Shown here: positions 1 to 6,793 of the stretch, piece by piece | Layout of the letters: every line of letters starts with the position of its first letter | Position numbering within the stretch: position 1 is the stretch's first letter | From: CAYTED01 sp964537075 | GTDB taxonomy: Bacteria > Patescibacteriota > Minisyncoccia > Moranbacterales > UBA1568 | NCBI GenBank assembly: GCA_964537075.1 | Contig: CAZIBB010000022.1 | Coordinates: 1-15,315, forward strand | DNA length: 15,315 nt | Direction: 5' to 3' | Position numbers and translations under genes: made by a program | The notes under the pieces: generated by a model | Told to the model about the DNA's origin: nothing | The model's database searches: none | What the model saw: only the letters and a program-made list of their open reading frames with translations

Positions 1-19
1 AACTATGGCAACCCTGATA

Positions 20-1453
20 ATGAAAAAGACGAAGATCGTGGCCACGCTCGGTCCCGCATCGGAAAGCGAGGTGATGATTACAGGACTCGTCAAAGCAGGA
101 ATGAATGTCTGTCGCCTGAATTTCTCTCACGCCACGCATGAGGGAGCTTTGACGCAAATCAAGACTATCCGTACGGTTGCCGCAAAAATCGACACACCTA
201 TCGCTATTCTCCAGGATTTGTCCGGTCCCAAGATCCGTATCGGTGATTTTTATAAAGATCGCGTCCTTCTCAAAAAAAACGGCCTCTTCACCCTAACGAC
301 AAAGAAATGCCTTGGCGATGAGAGCAGAGCTTACGTGAATTATCCAGCACTCTCCAAGGAACTCAAAAAAGGGGATTTCGTATTGCTCGATGATGGGAAA
401 AAACGCCTCAAGGTGCTCTCAATCGTCGGGAGTGATATCCTGTGCCGCATCATCGCCGGCGGAGACACCAAAAGCCGTCGTGGGGTGAATCTTCCCGGGA
501 TACCGCTTCAGATCAGCTGCCTGACACCGAAAGACAAAAAAGACCTCGCTTTCGGTATCGAACATAAAGTGGATTATATCGCGCTCTCATTCGTCCGTCG
601 CGCATCGGATATCCATGAATTGCGCGCTATCCTTACGAAGAAAAAATCTACCGCGAAGATTATCGCGAAAATTGAAACAGGAGAAGCTATTCAGAACATC
701 GATGCCATTATCGCCGCAACCGATGGCGTGATGGTGGCGCGCGGAGACTTGGCCGTCGAGGTGCCGGCGCAGGAAGTTCCGATTTTACAGAAAATGATCA
801 TCGAGAAATGCAATGTAGCCGGCAAACCGGTCATCGTCGCCACCCAGATGATGGAATCAATGATCAAATCCCCCGTTCCCACCCGAGCCGAAGTTTCCGA
901 TGTTGCCAATTCGATTCTCGATGGCGCCGATGCGGTGATGCTCTCGGAAGAAAGCGCTCTGGGCGAATACCCGATAGAAACCGTCACCATGATGTCGCAT
1001 GTCGCGGAAATCGCGGAAAAGAACTATCCCCACCGTGAAGCGCTCTACGGCAATATCCTCACCCAAAAAGATGGTGGTGGATCACAGAACCGCGACATCG
1101 TCGATGCCATCACTTTTTCCGCGGTGAGCACCGCATCAGCCGTGGGAGCGAAGGCTATCATCGCACTTTCAGAATCAGGTTTTACCGCGCGCATGGTATC
1201 ACGTTACCGTCCGGCGCAACCGATCATCGCCATGAGTCCAAAGGGATATGTCGTTCGCCAGCTCGAATTGGTTTTCGGCTGCTTTCCCGCTCGCATCGAA
1301 CACCTGGTGACTATTACCGATGTGATGGATGTCATCCGCGCATACATGCTCAAAAATAAACTCGCCAAAAAAGGCGACAAGGTCGTCATCGCCGCCGGTA
1401 TCCCGTTTGGCCATGTCGGCGGTACCAATACCGTAAAGGTAGAGGTGATCTAA
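20..1453 (+). CDS. pyk: Pyruvate kinase
   Basis: Converts phosphoenolpyruvate and ADP to pyruvate and ATP, the last step of glycolysis, in the cytoplasm. The N-terminus from the ATG at 20 (MKKTKIVATLGPAS) lines up with the classic start of bacterial pyruvate kinases. An in-frame ATG at 5 would add five residues, and the frame is open to the window edge, so the start is not certain. Visible motifs are RLNFSH near residue 32 (substrate Arg, Asn and Ser), the active-site signature IIAKIETGEAI around residues 214-224 with the catalytic Lys, MVARGDLAVEVP, and the MMESMIKSPVPTRAEVSDVAN stretch of the barrel. The usual SGETA loop reads SEESALGEYP, a variant I believe occurs in other pyruvate kinases. 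At 477 residues it is full length, with the C-terminal domain present. Its stop overlaps the convergent amidase stop by four bases, with no terminator between them. Confidence 0.97.
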   Translation: MKKTKIVATLGPASESEVMITGLVKAGMNVCRLNFSHATHEGALTQIKTIRTVAAKIDTPIAILQDLSGPKIRIGDFYKDRVLLKKNGLFTLTTKKCLGDESRAYVNYPALSKELKKGDFVLLDDGKKRLKVLSIVGSDILCRIIAGGDTKSRRGVNLPGIPLQISCLTPKDKKDLAFGIEHKVDYIALSFVRRASDIHELRAILTKKKSTAKIIAKIETGEAIQNIDAIIAATDGVMVARGDLAVEVPAQEVPILQKMIIEKCNVAGKPVIVATQMMESMIKSPVPTRAEVSDVANSILDGADAVMLSEESALGEYPIETVTMMSHVAEIAEKNYPHREALYGNILTQKDGGGSQNRDIVDAITFSAVSTASAVGAKAIIALSESGFTARMVSRYRPAQPIIAMSPKGYVVRQLELVFGCFPARIEHLVTITDVMDVIRAYMLKNKLAKKGDKVVIAAGIPFGHVGGTNTVKVEVI

Positions 1454-2244
1454 TTCACCTTCTTCCAATCGAAGTTCCACGGATCGGTTTTCCGTCCGGG
1501 AGCGATATCGGCGTGGCCGACAACCGTTTTGATACTGTATTTTCCCTTCAAATACACAATCAGATCATTCACTGCGAGGTACTGTACATCCGTATATTTT
1601 TCATCTTTCGTATTCAGGATCTCGACACCGATGGAAAAATCATTCACATTCGTCCGACCATCGGGCATTTTCGATACGCCCGCATGATACGCGATATTGG
1701 CATCATCTACGAGCCGATAAACATTTCCCTTTCGATCAATCATGTAGTGTGGGGCGACTTCATACCCTTTCCAAATAGCAATCACCCTATCCACTGAATA
1801 CACATCACCGCCCAAAGAATTATATGATGAGTGAAGCACGACCGTATCGATAGTCCTCTCCTGTCCCGAAACACCGAAACCGAAATTCACTTTCTTCTCG
1901 ATGATATTTATTCCTGTTTTTTCGTTCAAAACAACGGTCGTTCCGCCTGCGGGCGGTGCGTCCGCTGTTTGGGTTGCTTTCTGTTTATTGCTATCTGTTA
2001 GCTGTTCTATACTTTCCGCTAATTGTTTGCTGTTCTCTGTTACCTGTTTACTGACACTGTCTGCCTGATCCTTGATCGCCTCAAACGAAGCGAGGCTTGT
2101 CGCCCCTTGTTCCTTGCTCATTGTTCCCTGTTCACTGACATTTGTCTTTTCCACTGTTACCGACCCATTCGAAGAGCCAAACAGAAAGTATCCCACCCCG
2201 AGGATCATGATTGCCAGAGTAATAAAAAAACTGATAAGACCCAT
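1450..2244 (-). CDS. Membrane-anchored N-acetylmuramoyl-L-alanine amidase (Amidase_2 / AmpD-PGRP fold)
   Basis: Predicted zinc amidase that cuts the bond between N-acetylmuramic acid and the stem peptide of peptidoglycan, tethered outside the membrane. Residues 1-23 are one hydrophobic anchor with a short cytoplasmic end. Residues 24-110 are a low-complexity linker rich in Gln, Ser, Lys and Glu. The Amidase_2 domain covers about 115-264. Probable zinc ligands are H138 (VVLHSS), H244 (VVGHADIAPG) and D254, with K252 and E208 at the positions of the AmpD catalytic Lys and Glu. The linker contains a 34-bp palindromic repeat read as A94-T103 (ADAPPAGGTT), and the same repeat is found between genes elsewhere in this window. 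The rest of the linker resembles the local spacer DNA. It follows the hydrolase by 35 bases, probably in one transcript. No Shine-Dalgarno is seen before the ATG. Confidence 0.9.
   Translation of the reverse strand: MGLISFFITLAIMILGVGYFLFGSSNGSVTVEKTNVSEQGTMSKEQGATSLASFEAIKDQADSVSKQVTENSKQLAESIEQLTDSNKQKATQTADAPPAGGTTVVLNEKTGINIIEKKVNFGFGVSGQERTIDTVVLHSSYNSLGGDVYSVDRVIAIWKGYEVAPHYMIDRKGNVYRLVDDANIAYHAGVSKMPDGRTNVNDFSIGVEILNTKDEKYTDVQYLAVNDLIVYLKGKYSIKTVVGHADIAPGRKTDPWNFDWKKVN
1933..1966 (-). repeat. 34-bp interrupted palindrome, copy 1 (inside the amidase gene)
   Basis: Copy of a dispersed element. In the orientation of copy 2 its layout is AGCGG, five bases, CCGCC-CGCA-GGCGG, five bases, CCGCT, so two nested stems are separated by a symmetrical internal loop that keeps a CG/CG pair. 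This copy differs from copy 2 by one base in an outer arm. It lies in frame in the amidase linker and codes for ADAPPAGGTT. Confidence 0.9.
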
Positions 2245-2249
2245 ATATT

Positions 2250-2289
2250 CAGAAGAAATTAGAAGTTAGGAAATAGAGTTTAGAGACGA
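2250..2289 (+). repeat. Purine-rich spacer tract (TTAGA family), copy 1
   Basis: Low-complexity run built from pieces such as AAATTAGAAGTTAGG and AGAGTTTAGAG. Closely similar runs lie at 4587-4623, 6752-6793 and 10766-10794, always purine-rich on the plus strand whatever the neighbouring gene direction. The hydrolase stop codon (2280-2282) falls inside this tract. Confidence 0.6.
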
Positions 2290-3242
2290 GTATTTACTGT
2301 ACTGTATTTCTTTTCCAGTGCACTCAATGCTTGCTCTGCCAAATATGAGTACTGCTCCGGCCGTATCGCAATCCGATCGTGACCGCCCGCAACCGAATAA
2401 AATCCGTCTACACCGAGGCCTTCGGCATTTTTCGTTTGTAATTTTTTCATAGAAACCATCTCGTCATCAGCACCCGAGACGATACTGATACCGTGCTCTC
2501 CCTTGGATTTCATATTCTGCCAAACATGCCTCGTGACGATGGAGTTCATCGATTCCCATAATCCCTTGATAAGTCCTCTTTTTTTAAGCCACAACTTGGT
2601 ATCTTTTTCTCCTTGTTGATATCGTGTTTTTTCCGTTCCATATTGTGCTTTTTCAAGCTCCGAAGCCTGTCCCTCTTTTATTTTTTTCTCCATGGCCTTC
2701 ATTTCTTCTTTTGCAATTTGAGTATTCTTCCCTGCTTGTCTCATGATTCCGAAACGAGATTCTTTCTCTGTCAAATCAGGTGGGGAAATGAGTACGAAGT
2801 GACGAAATACTTGAGGCGACCTTTCCGCGGCAATTGCCAGATTGATACATCCTTCTGAATGCGCGATAACATCAGCCTCTCCCAATCCTTTCGCCGCGAG
2901 AAGGGTCAAGATCGCATCCGCGCGATTTGCCTGAGCGGTCGGGTACACACTCGTATGTACTTCGTCTAATTGTGTATCCTGAGTTGGCATCGAAAGCGTG
3001 ATCACTCGCCTCCCTGCCTTCACAAACTCATAGAGAGTATCTTCGTATGATCGAGGAGTCTTTCCCCAACCCGGTATAAATATGACCGGGGTCTCCTTTG
3101 TTTGTTCGAGGGGCTTGATGTCCCATGCTTCAAAACTCGATTCCCCGAAAGGAATCTGCTCAATATGCGCGAACTGCTCACAAAAATGTTTCCGCTCCCT
3201 ATCCACCTGTTCAATTTTTGGAAGAAAAGAATTCTCATTCAT
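2280..3242 (-). CDS. Alpha/beta-hydrolase fold protein
   Basis: A serine hydrolase of the alpha/beta fold; the substrate cannot be told from sequence. Visible parts are a beta strand and oxyanion-hole turn VIFIPGWG (53-60), a nucleophile elbow VIAHSEG with S129 in a G-x-S-x-G variant where the first Gly is Ala, an acid in VSGADDEM (D259 or D260), and a catalytic His in AGGHDRIAI (H288). The triad order and spacing fit the family. A Lys/Glu-rich helical insertion (about 165-220) sits where lid domains occur. There is no signal peptide, so it is probably cytoplasmic. At 320 residues it is a normal length. It lies between the ABC permease and the amidase on the same strand but has its own likely -10 box. 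A five-codon ORF upstream (MLFIA, 3256-3239) ends in a TGA that overlaps this gene's ATG, so translation may be coupled. Confidence 0.85.
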   Translation of the reverse strand: MNENSFLPKIEQVDRERKHFCEQFAHIEQIPFGESSFEAWDIKPLEQTKETPVIFIPGWGKTPRSYEDTLYEFVKAGRRVITLSMPTQDTQLDEVHTSVYPTAQANRADAILTLLAAKGLGEADVIAHSEGCINLAIAAERSPQVFRHFVLISPPDLTEKESRFGIMRQAGKNTQIAKEEMKAMEKKIKEGQASELEKAQYGTEKTRYQQGEKDTKLWLKKRGLIKGLWESMNSIVTRHVWQNMKSKGEHGISIVSGADDEMVSMKKLQTKNAEGLGVDGFYSVAGGHDRIAIRPEQYSYLAEQALSALEKKYSTVNTRL

Positions 3243-3274
3243 GCGATAAACAACATTAACTGGTGATTCCCTCT

Positions 3275-3280
3275 ATTATA
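3275..3280 (-). promoter_or_regulatory. Candidate -10 box (TATAAT) for the hydrolase
   Basis: A perfect TATAAT on the minus strand, 32 bases upstream of the hydrolase ATG, giving a predicted start near 3268. I see no good -35 hexamer at 17 bases, so this is moderate evidence. If real, the hydrolase and amidase can be transcribed apart from the ABC genes. Confidence 0.45.
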
Positions 3281-3345
3281 TACTTCTTTCTTCTGGAAGA
3301 GAAAACCACTGATCTCTCTAAGTTTTTTCTCCGGCTTAGTAGAAT

Positions 3346-3379
3346 AGCGGACGCACCGCCCGCAGGCGGAACGACCGCT
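3346..3379 (+). repeat. 34-bp interrupted palindrome, copy 2
   Basis: The most symmetrical copy: outer arms AGCGG/CCGCT, a CG/CG pair in the internal loop, inner arms CCGCC/GGCGG and a CGCA loop. It lies 10 bases past the stop of the ABC permease, in the opposite orientation to the other three copies. Confidence 0.92.
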
Positions 3380-3389
3380 CTCAAAAAAA

Positions 3390-4583
3390 CTACTTGTACC
3401 GCAAGGCATCGAGGGTATCAATCTTACTCGCCTTGCGGGCAGGGAAAATTCCGGTAAGGAATCCGACAAAGGCACCAAAAGCGATAATCGTCATCACGAA
3501 CCACAATGGACTGTAAAAAAGATCCACTTTTTCTCCACCAAATCGTGTCGCGATGAGATTGATGATGAGATTGAGAACCTCGCCCTCGGTATATCCGATG
3601 AGCACTCCGCCGAGACCGCCGAGAAAACCCATCATAGTCGCTTCCGAGATGAACATAAGCCAAATCGCCATGTTGGAAGCACCGATCGCCTTCATGATAC
3701 CGATCTCTTCCGTTCGTTCGAGGAGCGTGATCGTCATCGTATTGAACATACCGATAGCCGACACCACGAGCGCGATCACACCAAACATCATGAGCACGAT
3801 TTGCACCACGCTGAATACTTTGTTCGCTTGATCGACGATATCCGAAATAGACGAAGCGATGAGACCCTTCTCCACGACGGCGGCGCGGACACCCTCCACC
3901 TCATTCGTGCTTCCGCACTTCACTTTGAACTTGGAAAAGTCCGGAAGATTCAAACGACTCACCGTCTGAATCGGAAAATACAGTGTATTTTCTTCGCCCT
4001 GCACGATACCCGAGACCACATACGGCGCATCCGGTATCAAAACTTCATCCTTTGACTGTCCATCCGATGTATCGATTTTCCGAAAAAGTTTCAAATCAAT
4101 CGATCTCCCGATGATATCCTTCGGATTTTGACTGAAAATCGTCGCAACGGCATTCGAAACGACAATTTGATGTTCCGTACTCTCAAAGTTCTTCCCAAAA
4201 ATGAAAGCAAGTCCGTCCAAATTCATGAAATCACTCTCCGTAGCGACAGCATTCACTTCGAGCGCCACTCCATCGAGACGCACCTGTGAGCGAAGTTCGA
4301 GAGCAGGGATAACATCCACTACGCCTTGGATATCCTTGATCGTCGTTATCATGTTCTGATCCAAAGCAACCGTTCCTTCGCGCTCAATCGTCACATCGAG
4401 CGTTACCAAAGCATCCGATGTAGTGATTTTTTGAAGAATGGTTCGCTGCAAGCCATAACCGAATGACACCAGAAACAAAATCGCCGCGATACCGACGCCC
4501 ATACCGAAAATGGTCAATATGGTTCGCATGGTGCGAGCCTTGAACATACGAAGTGACAGTTTGATGACATCGGAGATGAGCAT
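3390..4583 (-). CDS. ABC transporter permease, MacB/LolC-E (FtsX) type
   Basis: Membrane half of an FtsX-superfamily ABC system of the kind that works by mechanotransmission on lipoproteins, peptides or cell-wall enzymes rather than by ordinary transport. It has the expected four-helix layout: TM1 about 21-44, a large extracytoplasmic MacB_PCD-like domain 45-255, then TM2 (257-280), TM3 (309-331) and TM4 (360-381). The conserved cytoplasmic loop after TM2 reads LLERTEEIGIMKAIGAS, the coupling segment typical of the family, and the C-terminus ends with the usual FPARKASKIDTLDALRYK. At 397 residues it is full length. It follows its ATPase by 102 bases that hold a large hairpin. No MacA-like periplasmic adaptor is in the window. 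The first codons (MLISDVIKLSLRMFKAR) match the usual family start, and no Shine-Dalgarno is visible. Confidence 0.93.
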   Translation of the reverse strand: MLISDVIKLSLRMFKARTMRTILTIFGMGVGIAAILFLVSFGYGLQRTILQKITTSDALVTLDVTIEREGTVALDQNMITTIKDIQGVVDVIPALELRSQVRLDGVALEVNAVATESDFMNLDGLAFIFGKNFESTEHQIVVSNAVATIFSQNPKDIIGRSIDLKLFRKIDTSDGQSKDEVLIPDAPYVVSGIVQGEENTLYFPIQTVSRLNLPDFSKFKVKCGSTNEVEGVRAAVVEKGLIASSISDIVDQANKVFSVVQIVLMMFGVIALVVSAIGMFNTMTITLLERTEEIGIMKAIGASNMAIWLMFISEATMMGFLGGLGGVLIGYTEGEVLNLIINLIATRFGGEKVDLFYSPLWFVMTIIAFGAFVGFLTGIFPARKASKIDTLDALRYK

Positions 4584-4586
4584 ATT

Positions 4587-4623
4587 TACAGAAGAGATTA
4601 GGAGGTAGAGTTTAGAGGTTAGA
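4587..4623 (+). repeat. Purine-rich spacer tract (TTAGA family), copy 2
   Basis: Run including AGATTAGGAGGTAGAG and TTTAGAGGTTAG between the ABC permease and ATPase genes. The tract seems to resume after the 4624-4677 palindrome (AAGAGTTAGGAG, 4681-4692), as if the palindrome had landed inside it. Confidence 0.55.
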
Positions 4624-4677
4624 CTTTTATCAAGGTCGGTCCCTGGGATTTTTCTTAAGGACTGACCTTGATAAAAG
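4624..4677. repeat. 19-bp inverted repeat with 16-base loop
   Basis: The left arm CTTTTATCAAGGTCGGTCC (4624-4642) and right arm GGACTGACCTTGATAAAAG (4659-4677) pair along all 19 bases with one G-T wobble. It sits between the ATPase and permease of the ABC pair. The arms are not followed by a T-run, so it does not look like a simple terminator. It could be a palindromic mobile element or an RNA processing or stability hairpin that tunes permease against ATPase levels. Confidence 0.85.
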
Positions 4678-4685
4678 AATAAGAG

Positions 4686-6029
4686 TTAGGAGTATTTGAT
4701 GAGCATGATGATTTCGATTTCACGCACCACCTTTTCGACTGTCAGGCGGTTGATACCGACACCACCGATATCCTGGGGTGCATCCAAACGTCGAAAGAGT
4801 TCTTTCTGTCCGATCTTGCTTTCCAGGCGGAGCTTGAGCGTCGACTGCAGACGGATATCCTGATTCGGATTCAGTGTTATATGGAAGAACTGCTTCAGAT
4901 ATTGTGCGAGCTCCATCGGAGAGCGACTCGGCATTGATTTGCCGATCTCGGCCTGTTCGACAATGGCCATAATACGCTCAGAAAAAGATTTGGCACGGGA
5001 TTTATTCCAACCGGCTCCGCCTTCCTCGATCTCCTTATCAAGTGAATGGGCGAATTGCTCCCTGCTGATATTATGAAAGAGTATTTCCTTCAAAAAATTC
5101 TCTCCCAAAGACACTTGCTCTTCCGAAAGTTCCGAAAGAACATGCGACATGAGTTGTTTCGCCTTGAATGGAATGAGTAATACGTCGACCTGCTGAGGAA
5201 GCAAATTCGTAAAAGAAGCCATGAGCATTTTCAGCTCTTCCGTTTCTTTCGGGATATCCTCCTCGTGGAGGCGTTTCAGCAATTCCTTCTCCTCCTCTTT
5301 CTTCTTTTCCGGAATCTTTCGCTTTTCCTTGAAAACTTCCTCGCTGATGACCCTACCATCCTTCATGCGGATCACACGGTCGGCATAGATGAGATGATCG
5401 GGATTATGCGTCACCATGATGATCGTCTTTCCGTCATGCTCGTTCAGCTCCTTCAAGATCTGCAATACGTTTTCTGCCGATTCGGAATCGAGATTTCCCA
5501 CCGGCTCATCTGCCAGGATGATTCCCGGATTATTGATCAGCGACCTCGCCAGAGCCACGCGTTGTTTTTGTCCGCCGGAGAGCTGGCTCGGATATTTGTC
5601 CGCATGCTCAACGATACCGAAACGACGGAGGAGCTTGATACCATCGATTCGTCGGGTTCTGATACTCTCTCCCCGAAATGCCCTCGGCAGACAAACATTA
5701 TCAAGTACCGTGAGCGAAGAAATGAGATAGAAAGCCTGGAAAACCATCCCTACGCCCACCTGATGCAATTCAAGCATTTCCCGCTCCGTCATTTTCGAAA
5801 GCCCTTTTCCATTGATGAGAATGTCTCCATAAGTCGGCGTTTGAAGACCGGCAATCGCGTACAACAGGGTTGATTTTCCGCAGCCTGAAGGACCGAAAAT
5901 GATCACGTACTCGTTCGGATAAATGGAAATATTCGTCTCTTCAAGGGCCCTTGTCTCATTGGACTTCCCCTGATTATAGAGCACCCGAAGATGGTCGACG
6001 ACGATTGATGGTTCTAATCCGAATTCCAT
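4686..6029 (-). CDS. ABC transporter ATP-binding protein (MacB/LolD type) with long C-terminal extension
   Basis: Nucleotide-binding subunit that powers the FtsX-type permease downstream. Residues 8-230 are a complete ABC domain: Walker A GPSGCGKST (46-54), Q-loop VFQAF with Q98, signature LSGGQKQRVALARSL (150-164), Walker B IILADEPVGNLDS (170-182) with E175 as catalytic base, and H-loop H208 (VTHNPD). MacB/LolD-type ATPases are usually about 220-250 residues, but this one has 447. The extra part is a charged Lys/Glu stretch (233-265) followed by about 180 residues of mostly helical-looking sequence that I do not recognise, with no TM segment and no second ABC domain. The extension is continuous in frame and of similar composition, so it is not an obvious assembly artefact. 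It may be a regulatory or partner-binding domain. The start at 6029 follows a likely -10 box; no Shine-Dalgarno is seen. Confidence 0.93.
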   Translation of the reverse strand: MEFGLEPSIVVDHLRVLYNQGKSNETRALEETNISIYPNEYVIIFGPSGCGKSTLLYAIAGLQTPTYGDILINGKGLSKMTEREMLELHQVGVGMVFQAFYLISSLTVLDNVCLPRAFRGESIRTRRIDGIKLLRRFGIVEHADKYPSQLSGGQKQRVALARSLINNPGIILADEPVGNLDSESAENVLQILKELNEHDGKTIIMVTHNPDHLIYADRVIRMKDGRVISEEVFKEKRKIPEKKKEEEKELLKRLHEEDIPKETEELKMLMASFTNLLPQQVDVLLIPFKAKQLMSHVLSELSEEQVSLGENFLKEILFHNISREQFAHSLDKEIEEGGAGWNKSRAKSFSERIMAIVEQAEIGKSMPSRSPMELAQYLKQFFHITLNPNQDIRLQSTLKLRLESKIGQKELFRRLDAPQDIGGVGINRLTVEKVVREIEIIMLIKYS

Positions 6030-6055
6030 GTTCTGAATGACAAAAAATCATATCC

Positions 6056-6061
6056 ATTGTA
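6056..6061 (-). promoter_or_regulatory. Candidate -10 box (TACAAT) for the ABC operon
   Basis: TACAAT on the minus strand, 27 bases before the ABC ATPase ATG, in an AT-rich divergent gap of 79 bases. I find no convincing -35. The position fits a transcript start near 6049. Confidence 0.35.
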
Positions 6062-6096
6062 ACATATTTTTTCTGTCTTTTGTTTGAAAAAGAGAG

Positions 6097-6102
6097 TATA
6101 CT
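6097..6102 (+). promoter_or_regulatory. Candidate -10 box (TATACT) placed for a leaderless mRNA
   Basis: TATACT ends six bases before the ATG at 6109, so a start at the usual distance would begin the mRNA on or next to the start codon. The -35 region (TGTCTT at 17 bases) is poor. The same TATACT hexamer is the -10 of the much stronger promoter at 12260-12288. Confidence 0.45.
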
Positions 6103-6108
6103 GAGTTT

Positions 6109-6438
6109 ATGAATATGAAAAAACAACAATCTTCCCATGACACGCCTTGGTGGAAGGGAACACTCTCACTTGTCAGCCAAGTATTGTCTACCGAAATTCG
6201 TTCTGTCGTTTTGTCAACACGGAATCAAATCCGGAATTTTATTCAGATTGCGACCGTTCGGTTTTTTCTCCTCCTTTCGGGATTTCTCGGGCTTATCTTC
6301 ATTCTCATGGGACTCAGCCGGCTCCTTGCCGAGGTCTTTCATTCTCCTGGTATCGCCGATGTGCTTCTCGGATCGACTCTCCTCTCGCTTTCTCTGATTT
6401 TTTTCTTTATACTGAGAAGAGAAGGGAAGGGATATTAA
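6109..6438 (+). CDS. Small two-TM membrane protein, holin-X (YqjE)-like
   Basis: A 109-residue protein of unknown function. An amphipathic N-terminal half (about 14-48) is followed by two hydrophobic helices (about 50-75 and 82-103) joined by a short loop (AEVFHSPGIAD) and a basic tail RREGKGY, so both ends should be cytoplasmic. This shape fits the putative phage-holin-3_6 / YqjE family. The gene is followed 30 bases later by a DUF883-like gene, the same pairing as yqjD-yqjE in enterobacteria, which is the main support for the call. Similarity in sequence alone is weak. No Shine-Dalgarno is visible; a -10 box lies so close that the mRNA may be leaderless. A second Met at residue 3 is an alternative start. 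Confidence 0.75.
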   Translation: MNMKKQQSSHDTPWWKGTLSLVSQVLSTEIRSVVLSTRNQIRNFIQIATVRFFLLLSGFLGLIFILMGLSRLLAEVFHSPGIADVLLGSTLLSLSLIFFFILRREGKGY

Positions 6439-6468
6439 ATTATAAGTAATAAATTAAGCAACACCTGT

Positions 6469-6750
6469 ATGAAGAAAGCGAATGCCGTCGTACAAGCAGT
6501 AACCAAGTCAGCAAAGAAGGAACTAAACACCACAAAAAAGCAAGTCGAGGCTGGTATCAAAAAAGCTCAGACTCTCGCTGAAAAAGAAATTTCGAAAGTA
6601 AAGCGCGAATTCAATAAGGCCGTCAAACAAGCAGAGCAGTATGTCAAGAAGAATCCTGAGAAGGCAACGTTTATCGCAGCTGGCATCGGTGCCACCATCG
6701 GAGCTGGTATCACCGCTCTCGTCGCCAAACACCTCAAAGGTAAGAAGTAG
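6469..6750 (+). CDS. DUF883 (ElaB/YqjD)-like lysine-rich membrane-associated protein
   Basis: A 93-residue, strongly basic protein. Residues 1-58 are a charged, heptad-like helix rich in Lys, Ala and Glu. It is followed by the family-like junction EQYVKKNPEKATFIAAG and a glycine-zipper hydrophobic helix (about 66-85, with GIGATIGAGITALVA) ending in a basic tail HLKGKK. In enterobacteria, ElaB/YqjD proteins are C-terminally anchored in the inner membrane and bind ribosomes in stationary phase; carrying that role over here is inference. Other possibilities are a YtxH-like or late-embryogenesis-like stress protein. It forms a likely two-gene transcript with the holin-like gene upstream and ends before a strong terminator at 6794-6824. 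No Shine-Dalgarno is visible before the ATG. Confidence 0.78.
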   Translation: MKKANAVVQAVTKSAKKELNTTKKQVEAGIKKAQTLAEKEISKVKREFNKAVKQAEQYVKKNPEKATFIAAGIGATIGAGITALVAKHLKGKK

Positions 6751-6751
6751 C

Positions 6752-6793
6752 TAAGGAGAGATTAGAATTTAGAGTGTAGAGTTTAGGAAATAG
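6752..6793 (+). repeat. Purine-rich spacer tract (TTAGA family), copy 3
   Basis: Run of AGATTAGAATTTAGAG and TGTAGAGTTTAGGAAATAG just after the DUF883-like stop, ending at the terminator. It shares the TTTAGGAAATAG-type and GAGTTTAG pieces with the tracts at 2250, 4587 and 10766. Confidence 0.55.

Noticed and set aside
857..1066. Minus-strand ORFs inside pyk (also 691-990 and 1199-1480)
   Set aside because: They are shadows of the well-supported pyruvate kinase frame and lack recognisable features.
3263..3457. 64-residue plus-strand ORF containing ADAPPAGGTT
   Set aside because: It is the palindrome copy read through by chance, overlapping the permease 3' end on the other strand.
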